Assembly: GCA_016705125.1 (NCBI GenBank)
Contig: JADIYW010000004.1
Span: forward strand, 62,001 to 126,000
DNA length: 64,000 bases
Direction: 5' to 3'
Source of the DNA: Bacteroidota bacterium
GTDB taxonomy: Bacteria > Bacteroidota > Bacteroidia > Chitinophagales > JADIYW01
Shown: piece after piece, positions 9,407 to 19,150 of the stretch
Numbering within the stretch: position 1 is the stretch's first letter
Layout of the letters: each line of letters opens with the position of its first letter
Made by a program: the position numbers and the translations under genes
Notes under the pieces: generated by a model
Told to the model about the DNA's origin: nothing
The model's database searches: none
Seen by the model: the letters and a program-made list of their open reading frames with translations, nothing else

Positions 9407-9928
9407 TTATTTTAAATAATTCTCAATGTTCGAAATTAACTTTTCTACACTAGGATTCTCATTTATTTGTATTAAAAAATCGTAATGTGGAAGTTTAGTT
9501 TGTGTATACAACCCAATTCTAAATTTTGCTTTCGATGCGCCGGCAATAAATTCCAATGGCGGCAATACCTCCGTAGAAAGATTGATAAGTATATCAAATT
9601 CAACATTTATAAAGGTATCTACTTGACTACAATTTGGTCTTTTCAACCAATTCAAATCTGATTTTGTAAAAAATGGAAAAGGAAAAGAGGATGTTGCTTT
9701 TTTTTCATTTACAAATCCCATTAGTTTTATATTCTTCTTAAATCCATCTAATTTTTTGCTATATTCAATCGCAGCTAGCATTTCTTCATAATGACTAGCA
9801 TTAAAAATTATCCCAATTAATGCTGCACTCTCTAAGGTTATTGGTTGTCTCACTACTTCATGTGTAGAAAAATTTTTCCTTATAAACCTAGTAATTGCTT
9901 TTAACCTAAAATAATCTGTGAACTTCAT
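9407..9928 (-). CDS. Conserved Bacteroidota protein next to dapA (DUF6913-like)
   Basis: A soluble protein of 173-182 residues. Small proteins of this type (I believe DUF6913) commonly sit beside dapA in Bacteroidota; they have no established function. The reading frame is open to a TTG at 9955, but a TATCTTTG box on the minus strand (9937-9944) overlaps that extension, so the ATG at 9928 (MKFTDYF) is chosen. It ends 10 bases before dapA starts. Confidence 0.7.
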   Translation of the reverse strand: MKFTDYFRLKAITRFIRKNFSTHEVVRQPITLESAALIGIIFNASHYEEMLAAIEYSKKLDGFKKNIKLMGFVNEKKATSSFPFPFFTKSDLNWLKRPNCSQVDTFINVEFDILINLSTEVLPPLEFIAGASKAKFRIGLYTQTKLPHYDFLIQINENPSVEKLISNIENYLK

Positions 9929-9981
9929 GAATAATGCAAAGATATTAAATTCCAAGAAATCCTTATAAAAAATAGGAAGTT

Positions 9982-10929
9982 TTAACCTACTGAGCCAATT
10001 TTTTCTAATTTCTCAATTCTCTTTTTAATTCTTTCTTTAACTGACAATTGCTCCAATTTTTCCAATTCTTTTAGTATAAATGGTTTAATTATTTTTGCCA
10101 TTTCCTCATGATTTGTATGCGCTCCACCTATTGGTTCTGGAATGATTGCATCAATTATTCCAAATTCAAAATTATCTTGTGCAGTCAATTTAAGTGCTTC
10201 GGCTGCAATTTCACGCTGCTCCCATGTTCGCCATAGTATAGAAGAACAACTTTCAGGACTAATAACACTAAACCAAGCATGCTCTAACATAAACAATTTA
10301 TCTGAAACACCTATACCAAGTGCTCCGCCACTCGCTCCCTCCCCTATTACAAAACTTAAAATTGGCACTTCCAGCTTTGCCATTTCATATAAATTCCGAG
10401 CAATTGCTTCTGCTTGTCCTCTTTGTTCAGCCTCCAACCCCGGATATGCACCAGGCGTATCAATAAATGTAATTATAGGCACATTAAATTTTTCTGCCAA
10501 CTTCATTAATCTTAATGCTTTTCGATAACCTTCTGGCTGTGCCATCCCAAAATTTCGATATTGCCTCATCTTGGTATTTCTGCCCTTTTGATGACCAATG
10601 ACCATAATTGCCTTTCCATCAATTTTACAAAAACCACCAATTATTGCCTTATCATCCTTAAACTTTCTATCGCCATGTAACTCAATAAAATTGTCGCTAA
10701 GCAATTCTATATAATGCAAAGTATAAGGGCGTTCGGGGTGCCGCGCTACCTGTACCTTTTGCCATCTCGATAAATTGGAATAAATTTTAATTCTTGTTTC
10801 TTCAATTTTCTTATCCAATTCCAAAATGGAATCATCCACATTTAGGGTACTTTTTTTACCAATATTTTCCAACTTCTCTTTTTGTAAATACAAATCAGAA
10901 ATTGGTTTTTCAAAATCTAAAAATACCAT
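9982..10929 (-). CDS. accA: Acetyl-CoA carboxylase carboxyltransferase subunit alpha
   Basis: 315 residues, full length for AccA. It transfers the carboxyl group from biotin to acetyl-CoA together with AccD, the first step of fatty-acid synthesis. Diagnostic segments are GDRKFKDDKAIIGGF, the oxyanion-hole region ending IGEGASGGALGIGVSD and SPESCSSILWR. A possible -7 box (TACATTTG on the minus strand, 10934-10941) overlaps the start region. Confidence 0.96.
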   Translation of the reverse strand: MVFLDFEKPISDLYLQKEKLENIGKKSTLNVDDSILELDKKIEETRIKIYSNLSRWQKVQVARHPERPYTLHYIELLSDNFIELHGDRKFKDDKAIIGGFCKIDGKAIMVIGHQKGRNTKMRQYRNFGMAQPEGYRKALRLMKLAEKFNVPIITFIDTPGAYPGLEAEQRGQAEAIARNLYEMAKLEVPILSFVIGEGASGGALGIGVSDKLFMLEHAWFSVISPESCSSILWRTWEQREIAAEALKLTAQDNFEFGIIDAIIPEPIGGAHTNHEEMAKIIKPFILKELEKLEQLSVKERIKKRIEKLEKIGSVG

Positions 10930-11019
10930 ATTACAAATGTATGTTATTTTAAACTATTGCATAAAAAAAAGTGCCACTTTCAATTAAGAAAATGACACTT
11001 TAACGATTAATTGTTTTTA

Positions 11020-12075
11020 TTAATATTTCAATTCATCTAATGAAACAACTTTTTGTATTGCCATTTCACCTTTTGAACCATGAACTTCTAAACTAATTTC
11101 AACGGGCGTTTTATTCCAATTTATATTAATCAATCCAAAATTAAACTTACTAAATGGCTCTTCTATTCTATTTTCGTTTACAACAGGTGCAGTCCCAACA
11201 TGTGTTACTCCACTAGAAGTTAAATCATATAAATTATAAGTATTGGAAGGTTTTATTCTACATAATTCAGCATAATGAACATCACCACTTATAAAAAACA
11301 AACCATTTGCTTTTGTTTCATTTATTAAATCAATCATTTTTTGTTGTTCATTTGGATAAACGGCCCATGCCTCTCCTCCATTATAAGGAGCACAAAACTG
11401 CAAACTAGATACCATAATTCTTACGGCAGCTGGTTTTTTCAATTCCTCTTTTAACCATGCCCATTGCGCATCACCCAGCATGGTTTTTGTTGGGTCTGTT
11501 ACAATTGGGTAGCCACTCACTGCATTACCTGGGTGTTTAGATTGATTCCATCTTAAATCTAAACAAATAATTTGTACTTTCTTATCCCCTTCACCTTGCA
11601 TATATGATTGATAGATACCATCTTCTCTAGTTCTTCTAATGCTATTTTCTGGTTCATTCCAAAAATTACAAAATAATTTTCGTGCATAAACTTTAGCAGG
11701 ATTGTCAACCACTCCATCATTCATTCCATAATCATGATCATCCCAAGTAGCATATACATTATCTACCGACCCCAAAAGTGCATTAAATTCTGGCTCATGC
11801 CCCAATAATTGGTATTGTCCTTTAATAAATTCTTCAGATCCATGTGCTAGTGCTAAGTAATCACCATAAATATTGTCGCCAGCAAAAATCATCCCATCTA
11901 AATTTAATGTTGATAGTGTTTTAAAACAATCCTTAGGTTCGATTTTCTGTAAGGAACATGATGTAAATCCTATACTTGTAATATTGTCATCAACTTCAAC
12001 TGGCTTAGAATCCTCATCCTTACATCCAACAATTGAAAATGCAAACATGGAGAGGTAAATTAAATTCTTTTTCAT
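11020..12075 (-). CDS. PhoD-like alkaline phosphatase family lipoprotein
   Basis: 351 residues with a lipoprotein signal (lipobox SIVGC, Cys about 18). The metal-binding blocks of the PhoD phosphodiesterase/phosphatase fold are present: GFTSC, FAGDNIYGDY, ATWDDHDYG and FISGDVHYAE. It would hydrolyse phosphate mono- or diesters at the cell surface or in the periplasm. Single gene. Confidence 0.88.
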   Translation of the reverse strand: MKKNLIYLSMFAFSIVGCKDEDSKPVEVDDNITSIGFTSCSLQKIEPKDCFKTLSTLNLDGMIFAGDNIYGDYLALAHGSEEFIKGQYQLLGHEPEFNALLGSVDNVYATWDDHDYGMNDGVVDNPAKVYARKLFCNFWNEPENSIRRTREDGIYQSYMQGEGDKKVQIICLDLRWNQSKHPGNAVSGYPIVTDPTKTMLGDAQWAWLKEELKKPAAVRIMVSSLQFCAPYNGGEAWAVYPNEQQKMIDLINETKANGLFFISGDVHYAELCRIKPSNTYNLYDLTSSGVTHVGTAPVVNENRIEEPFSKFNFGLININWNKTPVEISLEVHGSKGEMAIQKVVSLDELKY

Positions 12076-12185
12076 TTCTTAAATTTTATGTAAAGATATG
12101 AAGAAATAAAATAAAAAAAAACACCTAAAATACATATTACATTAAAAAAAATAAATGGCAAAATTTAAAAAAAATTGAAAGACTA

Positions 12186-12215
12186 TTTGATAAAAAGGAA
12201 AATGTAGTATATTTG
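12186..12215 (+). promoter_or_regulatory. Bacteroidota-type promoter of tRNA-Asp
   Basis: TTTG at 12186-12189 and TATATTTG at 12208-12215, separated by 18 bases, fit the TTTG/TAnnTTTG promoter pattern of the phylum, about 25 bases before the tRNA. Confidence 0.75.
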
Positions 12216-12240
12216 CACTCTCAAACAACGAACACAATAA

Positions 12241-12314
12241 GGATCGGTAGTTCAGTTGGTTAGAATGCCGCCCTGTCACGGCGGAGGTCGCGGGTTCGAG
12301 TCCCGTCCGGTCCG
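12241..12314 (+). tRNA. tRNA-Asp (GTC)
   Basis: Cloverleaf with acceptor GGATCGG/CCGGTCC, anticodon stem CCGCC/GGCGG, loop CTGTCAC with anticodon GTC, and T arm GGGTTCGAGTCCC. The 3' CCA is not encoded. Confidence 0.97.
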
Positions 12315-12320
12315 CAAAAA

Positions 12321-12352
12321 AAGCCTTGATTTAATCATCAAGGCTTTTTTTA
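12321..12352 (+). terminator. Terminator after tRNA-Asp
   Basis: AAGCCTTGAT (12321-12330) pairs perfectly with ATCAAGGCTT (12337-12346), then a T run. Confidence 0.93.
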
Positions 12353-12362
12353 TTTAATTAAA

Positions 12363-12611
12363 TTACTTTTTTATTATTCGGTAGCCAACCAGTAGAACCA
12401 AAGAGCCCAGAATAGCAAGTCCAAAACTCCTTATTTCAAAACCATTCACATCGCCAAAACCTAGTTTTGAGCCCAAAAAACCACCCAATAAACCTCCCAA
12501 AACTCCAATTATAATGGTTACTATCCATCCACCAGGATCTTTTCCCGGCATTATCATTTTGGCAATTGCTCCTGCAATTAAGCCAAATATAATCCATGTA
12601 ATTATTCCCAT
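12363..12611 (-). CDS. GlsB/YeaQ/YmgE-family small membrane protein
   Basis: 82 residues with three membrane segments and the glycine-rich pattern of the transglycosylase-associated family (GLIAGAIAKMIMPGKDPGG, then GVLGGLLGGFLG). Members are stress-linked inner-membrane proteins without a defined biochemical role. Stands alone, convergent with the tRNA terminator. Confidence 0.88.
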   Translation of the reverse strand: MGIITWIIFGLIAGAIAKMIMPGKDPGGWIVTIIIGVLGGLLGGFLGSKLGFGDVNGFEIRSFGLAILGSLVLLVGYRIIKK

Positions 12612-12791
12612 AAATATATTTTTTTAGCAAGTTAAACTTAATTTAACAATAAAGCAAGTAAAAGAATAGTCCGTTTTTAAATAGATTCCATTTAAGGTTT
12701 ATTGCCAAAAGGAATTTTTAGTCTATTAGTATTTTAAAATGTCTATTTTTGCTTTCAGGTTTAAAAATAACCAAAATTTAAACACAACAAA

Positions 12792-14015
12792 ATGGGTAAA
12801 ATCAAAATTGGCATTATTGGTGGTGGCGCTGCTGGATTTTTTGCCGCTATAGAACTAGCCAACCAAAACCCATCCTTTGAAATATGCATTTTTGAGCGTG
12901 GAGCTCAGGTTTTGGAAAAGGTAAAAATCTCTGGTGGTGGTCGTTGCAATGTAACTAATGCCTGTTTTGAACCAAAAGATTTAATACAGTTTTACCCAAG
13001 AGGTGGCAAATCATTATTGAATTGTTTTTATACTTTTCAGCCTAAAGATACTATTGATTGGTTTCAAAAAAGAGGTGTGCCTTTGAAAATTGAAGCAGAC
13101 AATAGAGTTTTTCCAATTTCTAATTTATCGCAATCTATTATTGATGTTTTGGTAAAAGAAGCTCAGAAAAACCATGTAATAATAAAAACAAGCAGCAGGA
13201 TAAATGAAATAAAATACGAAAACAACAAATGGGAACTCATTGATGGAATGAACAACTCATTGCATTTCGATCAAATTTTAATAGCATGTGGTAGTAGTAG
13301 TGCCATTTGGAAATCACTTGAAAAATTAGGACATCCAATCCATGCTCCTGTACCTTCCCTATTTACTTTTAATATTCAACATCCTATTATACAAAATCTA
13401 ATGGGCATTTCGGTAAAAAATGTATCGATAAAAATAAATGATTCTAAATTTTCGAGTACTGGCCCTTTGCTCATAACACATTGGGGATTAAGCGGACCAG
13501 CCATTCTTAAACTATCCGCTTGGGGTGCCAATATTTTAAATGAACGACAATACAATTTTACCATAGATATAAATTGGGCTCCGCAATATAATGGTGAATC
13601 GATAAAGCATTTTTTGCAACAAACAAAATTAGAGTGGGCAAAAAAGCAAATTCATTCTAATAATCCATTTGAATTTCCTGGTCGATTATGGGAAAACATG
13701 TTAAAATCTATTGAAATTAGCGATAAAAAATGGGCAGACCTTAACAAAAATGAAGCCCAAAAACTATCTGAATTAATCACAAAAACGACCTTTACTGTAA
13801 AGGGAAAAAGCACCAATAAAGATGAATTCGTAACCTGCGGTGGCGTTTCCCTTAAAGATGTCAATTTTAAAACCATGGAAAGTAAATTATTTCCAGGTTT
13901 ATATTTTGCTGGCGAAGTCTTAGATATTGACGCCCTTACTGGTGGGTACAATTTTCAGGCAGCGTGGACTACAGGCTGGATAGCAGGACAAAACATGGGT
14001 AAAAACTTGATTTAA
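12792..14015 (+). CDS. BaiN/HI0933-family flavoprotein (NAD(P)/FAD-dependent oxidoreductase)
   Basis: 407 residues, typical for the family. The N-terminus has the dinucleotide-binding GIIGGGAAGFFAA motif followed by an acidic strand end (FER), then the family signature SGGGRCNVTN. The C-terminus has AGEVLDIDALTGGYNFQAAW, the second FAD-contact region. The physiological substrate of most members is unknown. A TATTTTTG box at 12744-12751 is a possible -7 element. Its last four bases overlap the stop of the convergent membrane protein gene. Confidence 0.9.
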   Translation: MGKIKIGIIGGGAAGFFAAIELANQNPSFEICIFERGAQVLEKVKISGGGRCNVTNACFEPKDLIQFYPRGGKSLLNCFYTFQPKDTIDWFQKRGVPLKIEADNRVFPISNLSQSIIDVLVKEAQKNHVIIKTSSRINEIKYENNKWELIDGMNNSLHFDQILIACGSSSAIWKSLEKLGHPIHAPVPSLFTFNIQHPIIQNLMGISVKNVSIKINDSKFSSTGPLLITHWGLSGPAILKLSAWGANILNERQYNFTIDINWAPQYNGESIKHFLQQTKLEWAKKQIHSNNPFEFPGRLWENMLKSIEISDKKWADLNKNEAQKLSELITKTTFTVKGKSTNKDEFVTCGGVSLKDVNFKTMESKLFPGLYFAGEVLDIDALTGGYNFQAAWTTGWIAGQNMGKNLI

Positions 14016-15544
14016 GCAGCTATTACTTTTGGTTTAATCTTTCCCTTTACAAATTCTACTATTTTCCAAATTCCAAAACCCATAACTAGTGCGACCATAG
14101 GATAAATGGGAATATAATAACGATTATAATCTGCCCATAAAAACCCAATAGTGCCGTAAAATAAAACTGAAGTGGAAATCAATAATAGCATCGACGGATT
14201 TACTATTCCTTCTTTAAATGTTTTTAAACTAGCTAGTGCAAGAAAGATAAAACCAATTACAAAAAGCAAACCATCTAAAAAATTATTCTTGAATTTTAAA
14301 TAAGTACCAATTGTACCATGGTAGGTGGATTTTGCATCTTCGACTACAAAATTTCTTTTCAATAAAATCTGTGTCGCATAGGTTTTATCTTTTGACATTT
14401 TATAATGGCCATCAGCAATTGCTCTTCTTTTGAAAAATTCATCAACAGATTCATTTATAACCTTTACCTTTTTAAGTGGCTGGCTATATAAAATTGGATT
14501 TGAATAAATAAATATTACCCATGTTAGTACCGCGATAATGGCTCCAGAAATACCCATTTTTACAAATAACTTTGCAATATCGGCTCTATAAGCCTTTACT
14601 TTGGTCATATCTTTTATAGGATTTACCGCCCTAGCTAAAGCCTTTTTTCCTTTATTTACGGCTGTTGGAGCTACAACTTTAGGCTTTTCAACGGGCGGAT
14701 TTATGTATTGAAAGAACAAAATTAAGGCCAACAATCCAAAAACACCTATTGCTATATATCCAACTAATGCAGCACTAAATTTCCAACCTACAGCAATTGG
14801 GAAACTGATTCCTATCAATACACTCAACAAATAAACTAATTTTGTTCGTTCGGGCTTTCTAAAATTTTCCAAATAAATTAAAGCCAGTGCTATTGTAAGG
14901 GTAGAAAAGAACAAACCGCCACCATCAACACCTGCCATATTGCTTACTTGGAAGAGATTTTTATTCAAACTCAACCACAATGCGCCGACAAAACCAACTA
15001 AAAAATTAAAGTATCTCCAACCAATAAACAATACCAAAAATATGGTCAAAATATTCATAATTGAATTTGGCCACCTTGCCAATTGTACTAAATTATCTGG
15101 CGTATCAGACCCTGGTGCTTTTCCTTTATCTAATGGATTTGGCTTGTCCCATCGATAAAAATAACCTTGAGGATTCGTTTTACCGCCAAAATTAACTGCC
15201 GCAAAACCCATAAAATACTTTCCTATCGTGTGTGCTTTCCAACCAGCAGTCCACATATTTCTATCATACCATTGTTTTTCTTGTTTTGACATTTTTAGTG
15301 TGTCAATTCCCTCTTGTATGGCATAAGTATAAAACCACGAATCCATATCAGTAAAATCTCTTTGGTAACCTTTAAAAAACATGTGGTAATCTGCAACCGA
15401 GGCACTCACCCATAAACGCTCATCCCAATGGTATTTAAACTCCTTTGTTTCTCCTGTATTTTGATAAATATAACTTTTAGTCATCCATATCGAAATTCCT
15501 AGAATAATTAGAACTCCTACTATTTTACCAACTTTTGAAATCAT
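14012..15544 (-). CDS. Mannosyltransferase-like (GT39/PMT-type) multispan membrane protein
   Basis: 510 residues with an N-terminal anchor, a large extracytoplasmic loop (about 40-150) and many membrane helices. The early acidic YHWDERLW and the general layout resemble lipid-sugar-dependent glycosyltransferases of the GT-C fold; the family call is tentative. A basic Ala/Lys/Pro-rich cytoplasmic insert separates two helix groups (about 280-320). Convergent with the flavoprotein gene, overlapping it by four bases. Confidence 0.6.
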   Translation of the reverse strand: MISKVGKIVGVLIILGISIWMTKSYIYQNTGETKEFKYHWDERLWVSASVADYHMFFKGYQRDFTDMDSWFYTYAIQEGIDTLKMSKQEKQWYDRNMWTAGWKAHTIGKYFMGFAAVNFGGKTNPQGYFYRWDKPNPLDKGKAPGSDTPDNLVQLARWPNSIMNILTIFLVLFIGWRYFNFLVGFVGALWLSLNKNLFQVSNMAGVDGGGLFFSTLTIALALIYLENFRKPERTKLVYLLSVLIGISFPIAVGWKFSAALVGYIAIGVFGLLALILFFQYINPPVEKPKVVAPTAVNKGKKALARAVNPIKDMTKVKAYRADIAKLFVKMGISGAIIAVLTWVIFIYSNPILYSQPLKKVKVINESVDEFFKRRAIADGHYKMSKDKTYATQILLKRNFVVEDAKSTYHGTIGTYLKFKNNFLDGLLFVIGFIFLALASLKTFKEGIVNPSMLLLISTSVLFYGTIGFLWADYNRYYIPIYPMVALVMGFGIWKIVEFVKGKIKPKVIAA

Positions 15545-15868
15545 GCCAATAAATTATTTCTGCAAAAATATAAAAAAATAAAAGCAATTTGAATTTAGTT
15601 TTCCATAATATTGGTTATTGTAGTTCATGAGTCAACAGTCAGTAACTGGGGATTGTATTGGTAATTTAGTTATTGAGTTAAAAGTGATTCGCAATTGGTT
15701 AATTAGGTAATTGATTAATTTTCATTTCAAATTTCCCATTCTCAAATCTACAAATCCACATCTCATAAATTCCTCCATTACTAATTATTTAATTGTTTCA
15801 TTATTTCATAAGCTAATTATTTCATTTTTACATACCCAAATCGCTATATTTGCAGAAAAAAAAAGAAG
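15545..15868. repeat. Low-complexity intergenic region of repeated TTATT/AATTGG words
   Basis: No coding frame. The stretch is built of loose repeats such as GGTAATTTAGTTATTGAG and AATTGGTTAATTAGGTAATT, with the same vocabulary as 63850-63965. The downstream end carries TATATTTG (15845-15852), a plausible -7 box for the enoyl-CoA hydratase gene. Confidence 0.6.
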
Positions 15869-16648
15869 ATGACATTTGAAAATATTTTATTCGAAATTGA
15901 AAATAATATCGGCATTTTATCCATCAATAGACCTGATAAATTAAATGCATTAAACCAAGCTACCTTAAAAGAAATTGGTAATGCCATAGATTTGGCTGAA
16001 AATTCTGATGGCTTAAAGGGTTTAATATTAACTGGCTCTGGCGAAAAAGCTTTCGTGGCAGGTGCCGACATTAGTGAATTTCAAGGCTTAAGTGTGGAAG
16101 AAGCAACCCAATTAGCTTCTAATGGACAAGCATTGTTTTTTAGATTAGAAAACTTCAAAGCGCCAGTAATCGCTTGTGTAAATGGATTTGCACTTGGCGG
16201 TGGTTGCGAATTGGCAATGGCTTGCCACTTAAGAATTGGAACTGAAAAAGCAAAATTTGGTCAGCCAGAAGTAAACCTTGGAATAATTCCTGGGTATGGT
16301 GGCACACAAAGACTTATTCAATATATTGGAAAAGGAAGAGCTTTAGAATTATTAATGACTGCTGACATGATTGATGCACAAACGGCATTAAATTATGGCT
16401 TATTGAATCACATCGTTACCAATGAGGAATTGATTCCTAAGGCAATTTCTATTATCGAAAAAATCGGCTCCAAAGGTCCATTAGCCATAAAAGGCGTAAT
16501 TGAATGTGCAAATGCTTTTTTTGATAAAGAAAAAGAAGGTTTTAATTTTGAAGCCCGCACTTTCGGTAATTTATTTACTTCCAGCGATGTAATTGAGGGA
16601 ACAACTGCTTTTATTGAAAAAAGAAAAGCAGCCTTTCAAGGAAAATAA
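15869..16648 (+). CDS. Enoyl-CoA hydratase/isomerase family protein
   Basis: 259 residues, the crotonase-fold length. The oxyanion-hole region AFVAGADISEF, the GFALGGGCELAMACHLRI block and the second acidic site in NLGIIPGYGGTQRL place it with crotonase/3-hydroxybutyryl-CoA dehydratases that hydrate short-chain enoyl-CoA in fatty-acid or butyrate metabolism. First gene of a likely operon with the lipoprotein and fumC; gaps are 9 and 18 bases. Confidence 0.92.
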   Translation: MTFENILFEIENNIGILSINRPDKLNALNQATLKEIGNAIDLAENSDGLKGLILTGSGEKAFVAGADISEFQGLSVEEATQLASNGQALFFRLENFKAPVIACVNGFALGGGCELAMACHLRIGTEKAKFGQPEVNLGIIPGYGGTQRLIQYIGKGRALELLMTADMIDAQTALNYGLLNHIVTNEELIPKAISIIEKIGSKGPLAIKGVIECANAFFDKEKEGFNFEARTFGNLFTSSDVIEGTTAFIEKRKAAFQGK

Positions 16649-16657
16649 AAAACGCAA

Positions 16658-17293
16658 ATGAGAATTATTGTCCATTTAATTTGTATTTATTGCCTAATTT
16701 TTTGTTTTGGTTGCAAAACTAAGTTTTCAAATAAGGAATTAAGTACTCAAAAATTGACTTTTGAAGAAACAAAGGATTCAATACAAACTTTTCCAAATTG
16801 GATATTAGAATTTAAAAGACTTAGAGCTGCTTTGTACCAAAATAATATGGACAGTTTATGTACTTTCTTTGATTTTCCTCTAACGAAGGAACAATCAGAA
16901 GGATTAGTGGCTGCAGTTAATTTTAGGGCTACAAGTACTTCCGGTGAAACGATTCAAATACATACGAAACAAGATTTTATAGAATATTCTTGGCAAATAT
17001 TTCCTACTGATTATGTAAAAGGATTATTGCCAATTAAAAGTGATAGCCTTTTAAAAGATGAATTTTTTGCTTCTCCGAAATGGAAATTGCCAAAAGAAAA
17101 TGCAGAATATTTTACTTCTGTTTCTTATGATAAAAGTGAAGAGTCATTTAGTTTATCATTTAATGTAAATTATTTTACTGGAGAAAATGGTGAAAATAGT
17201 GAATTAGAGATGTATGAAAGCGCTGCTGTTTTTATTTTTAAAATGGATAAGAATCATAAATTGAAATTTGACCAAATGATCATGGCTGGATAA
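16658..17293 (+). CDS. Hypothetical lipoprotein, 211 aa
   Basis: N-terminal signal with lipobox CFGC (Cys about 19), then a mixed alpha/beta body with no motif I recognise. It lies 9 bases after the enoyl-CoA hydratase gene and 18 before fumC, so it is almost certainly cotranscribed with them. Function unknown. Confidence 0.7.
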   Translation: MRIIVHLICIYCLIFCFGCKTKFSNKELSTQKLTFEETKDSIQTFPNWILEFKRLRAALYQNNMDSLCTFFDFPLTKEQSEGLVAAVNFRATSTSGETIQIHTKQDFIEYSWQIFPTDYVKGLLPIKSDSLLKDEFFASPKWKLPKENAEYFTSVSYDKSEESFSLSFNVNYFTGENGENSELEMYESAAVFIFKMDKNHKLKFDQMIMAG

Positions 17294-17311
17294 AAAATTA
17301 AAATAATTAAA

Positions 17312-18712
17312 ATGAAATATAGAATAGAAAAAGACACGATGGGAAAGGTAGAGGTACCTTCAGATGTTTATTGGGGCGCCCAAACGCAACGTTCAATTGA
17401 CAATTTTCAAATTGCACAAGACATCAATAAAATGCCTAAAGAAATTATACAGGCATTTGCTTACCTAAAAAAAGCGGCTGCTATTACCAATTTTGAAGCG
17501 GGCGTTTTACCAGAATCTACTTCAAACTTAATTGGCCAGGTTTGTGATGAAATATTAGATGGCAAATTAGCAGATCAATTTCCATTGGTGGTTTGGCAAA
17601 CCGGAAGCGGCACACAATCCAACATGAATATGAATGAGGTAATTGCTTATAGAGCGCATGTTATTCAAGGTGGAAATTTGGCCGACGAAAAGAAAGTAAT
17701 CAACCCAAATGACGATGTAAATAAATCGCAATCATCGAATGACACCTTTCCTACAGCGATGCATATAGCAGCATATAAAATTTTAATCGAAAAAACAATT
17801 CCAGGTATTGAGAAATTAAGAGATACTTTATCTGAAAAGGCGCTTGCATTCCGGAAAGTGGTAAAAATAGGTCGCACCCATTTTATGGACGCCACTCCCC
17901 TAACCCTTGGACAGGAATTTAGCGGCTATTCGGCGCAACTCACACATGGATTAAAAGCTATAAAAAACACTCTAGATCATCTTTCAGAATTAGCACTTGG
18001 CGGAACTGCTGTAGGCACGGGTATAAACACGCCGCCGGGGTATGATGTGAATGTTGCAAAACATATTGCCAACCTGACAGGTCTACCATTTGTAACTGCA
18101 GATAATAAATTTGAAGCACTTGCTGCACACGATGCTATTGTTGAGGCGCATGGTGCCTTAAAAACGGTAGCGGTTAGTTTGATGAAAATTGGAAATGATG
18201 TAAGAATGCTTTCCTCTGGTCCTCGTTGTGGAATTGGGGAAATATTTATTCCTGATAATGAACCAGGTTCATCTATAATGCCTGGAAAGGTAAACCCTAC
18301 TCAATGCGAAGCCATGACGATGGTTGCAGCGCAAGTGCTAGGAAATGACGTGTCTATTAATATTGCTGGCTCCAATGGACATTTTGAGCTTAACGTATTT
18401 AAACCTGTAATGATTTACAATTTCCTGCATTCTGCAAGGTTAATTGGAGATGTTTGTGTTTCTTTCAACGACAAATGTGCTGTCGGAATTGAACCATTAT
18501 ACGACAATATTACCCGAAATCTAAATAATTCGCTGATGCTGGTTACTGCACTTAATACAAAAATTGGCTATTACAAATCGGCTGAAATCGCACAGACCGC
18601 CCACAAAAAAGGACAAACATTAAAAGAAACAGCCGTTGAGTTAGGCTATCTTACTGCACAAGAATTTGACGAGTGGGTAAAACCTGAAGATATGATTGGA
18701 GGGTTAAAATAA
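17312..18712 (+). CDS. fumC: Class II fumarate hydratase
   Basis: 466 residues, full length. It interconverts fumarate and malate in the TCA cycle as a cytoplasmic tetramer. Hallmarks are the active-site block TGSGTQSNMNMNEV, the IGRTHFMDATPLTLGQEF block and the superfamily signature GSSIMPGKVNPTQ. Confidence 0.97.
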   Translation: MKYRIEKDTMGKVEVPSDVYWGAQTQRSIDNFQIAQDINKMPKEIIQAFAYLKKAAAITNFEAGVLPESTSNLIGQVCDEILDGKLADQFPLVVWQTGSGTQSNMNMNEVIAYRAHVIQGGNLADEKKVINPNDDVNKSQSSNDTFPTAMHIAAYKILIEKTIPGIEKLRDTLSEKALAFRKVVKIGRTHFMDATPLTLGQEFSGYSAQLTHGLKAIKNTLDHLSELALGGTAVGTGINTPPGYDVNVAKHIANLTGLPFVTADNKFEALAAHDAIVEAHGALKTVAVSLMKIGNDVRMLSSGPRCGIGEIFIPDNEPGSSIMPGKVNPTQCEAMTMVAAQVLGNDVSINIAGSNGHFELNVFKPVMIYNFLHSARLIGDVCVSFNDKCAVGIEPLYDNITRNLNNSLMLVTALNTKIGYYKSAEIAQTAHKKGQTLKETAVELGYLTAQEFDEWVKPEDMIGGLK

Positions 18713-18741
18713 ATTTTTTTTTATACATTGATTTTAAAAAG

Positions 18742-18773
18742 ATGTTTGGGTAATCACCCAAACATTTTTTTTT
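18742..18773 (+). terminator. Terminator of fumC
   Basis: ATGTTTGGGT (18742-18751) pairs perfectly with ACCCAAACAT (18756-18765), followed by a T run of nine. Confidence 0.93.
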
Positions 18774-18826
18774 GTTTAGGAAGCTGAGGAGCATAAATTA
18801 TTGTAAAAAGGGTTGTTGATTATTAG

Positions 18827-18907
18827 CTAAATACTTACATTTTCTTTGTGGTATTTATGAATTTCCTTTAGCATTTTAATAGAAAAATCTGACCAAACAA
18901 TTTTCAT
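18827..18907 (-). pseudogene. Truncated RelE/ParE-family toxin remnant
   Basis: A 26-codon frame beginning MKIVWSDFSIKMLKEIHKYH, the typical start of Bacteroidota RelE/ParE toxins, stops after KENVSI. Only the N-terminal quarter of the roughly 95-residue toxin remains. It starts 3 bases after the stop of the antitoxin-like gene, the usual antitoxin-toxin order. Confidence 0.65.
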
Positions 18908-18910
18908 TTT

Positions 18911-19150
18911 CTACCAACTTTGAGATTCTATTTCTAACTCTTCTTGTGTCTCAAATTTACCATTGTGGTAATCCTGATTTGAACGACCAGCTCTTTCAAT
19001 TAACTGTTTTTGAGTATAAGGTTTTTTCTTTTTTAAATCTTTAGATTTCATACTTTCCAAAATTGTTAACTCAATTTTCTCAAATATTTTTTCGTCCTTT
19101 AGACCAATTAAATATTTTATAGCATTAAGTTTTCTTGCCTGTATGTTCAT
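18911..19150 (-). CDS. Antitoxin-like protein (79 aa) of a type II toxin-antitoxin pair
   Basis: Small, charged helical protein ending TQEELEIESQSW. Its place just ahead of a RelE/ParE toxin start supports an antitoxin role; the N-terminal region (residues 1-35) would be the DNA-binding or dimer part. The toxin gene is truncated, so this is probably an orphan antitoxin. Confidence 0.6.
   Translation of the reverse strand: MNIQARKLNAIKYLIGLKDEKIFEKIELTILESMKSKDLKKKKPYTQKQLIERAGRSNQDYHNGKFETQEELEIESQSW

Noticed and set aside
12436..12630. Second open frame overlapping the small membrane protein gene
   Set aside because: It is a shifted reading of the same DNA; the other frame gives a clear GlsB/YeaQ-family protein.
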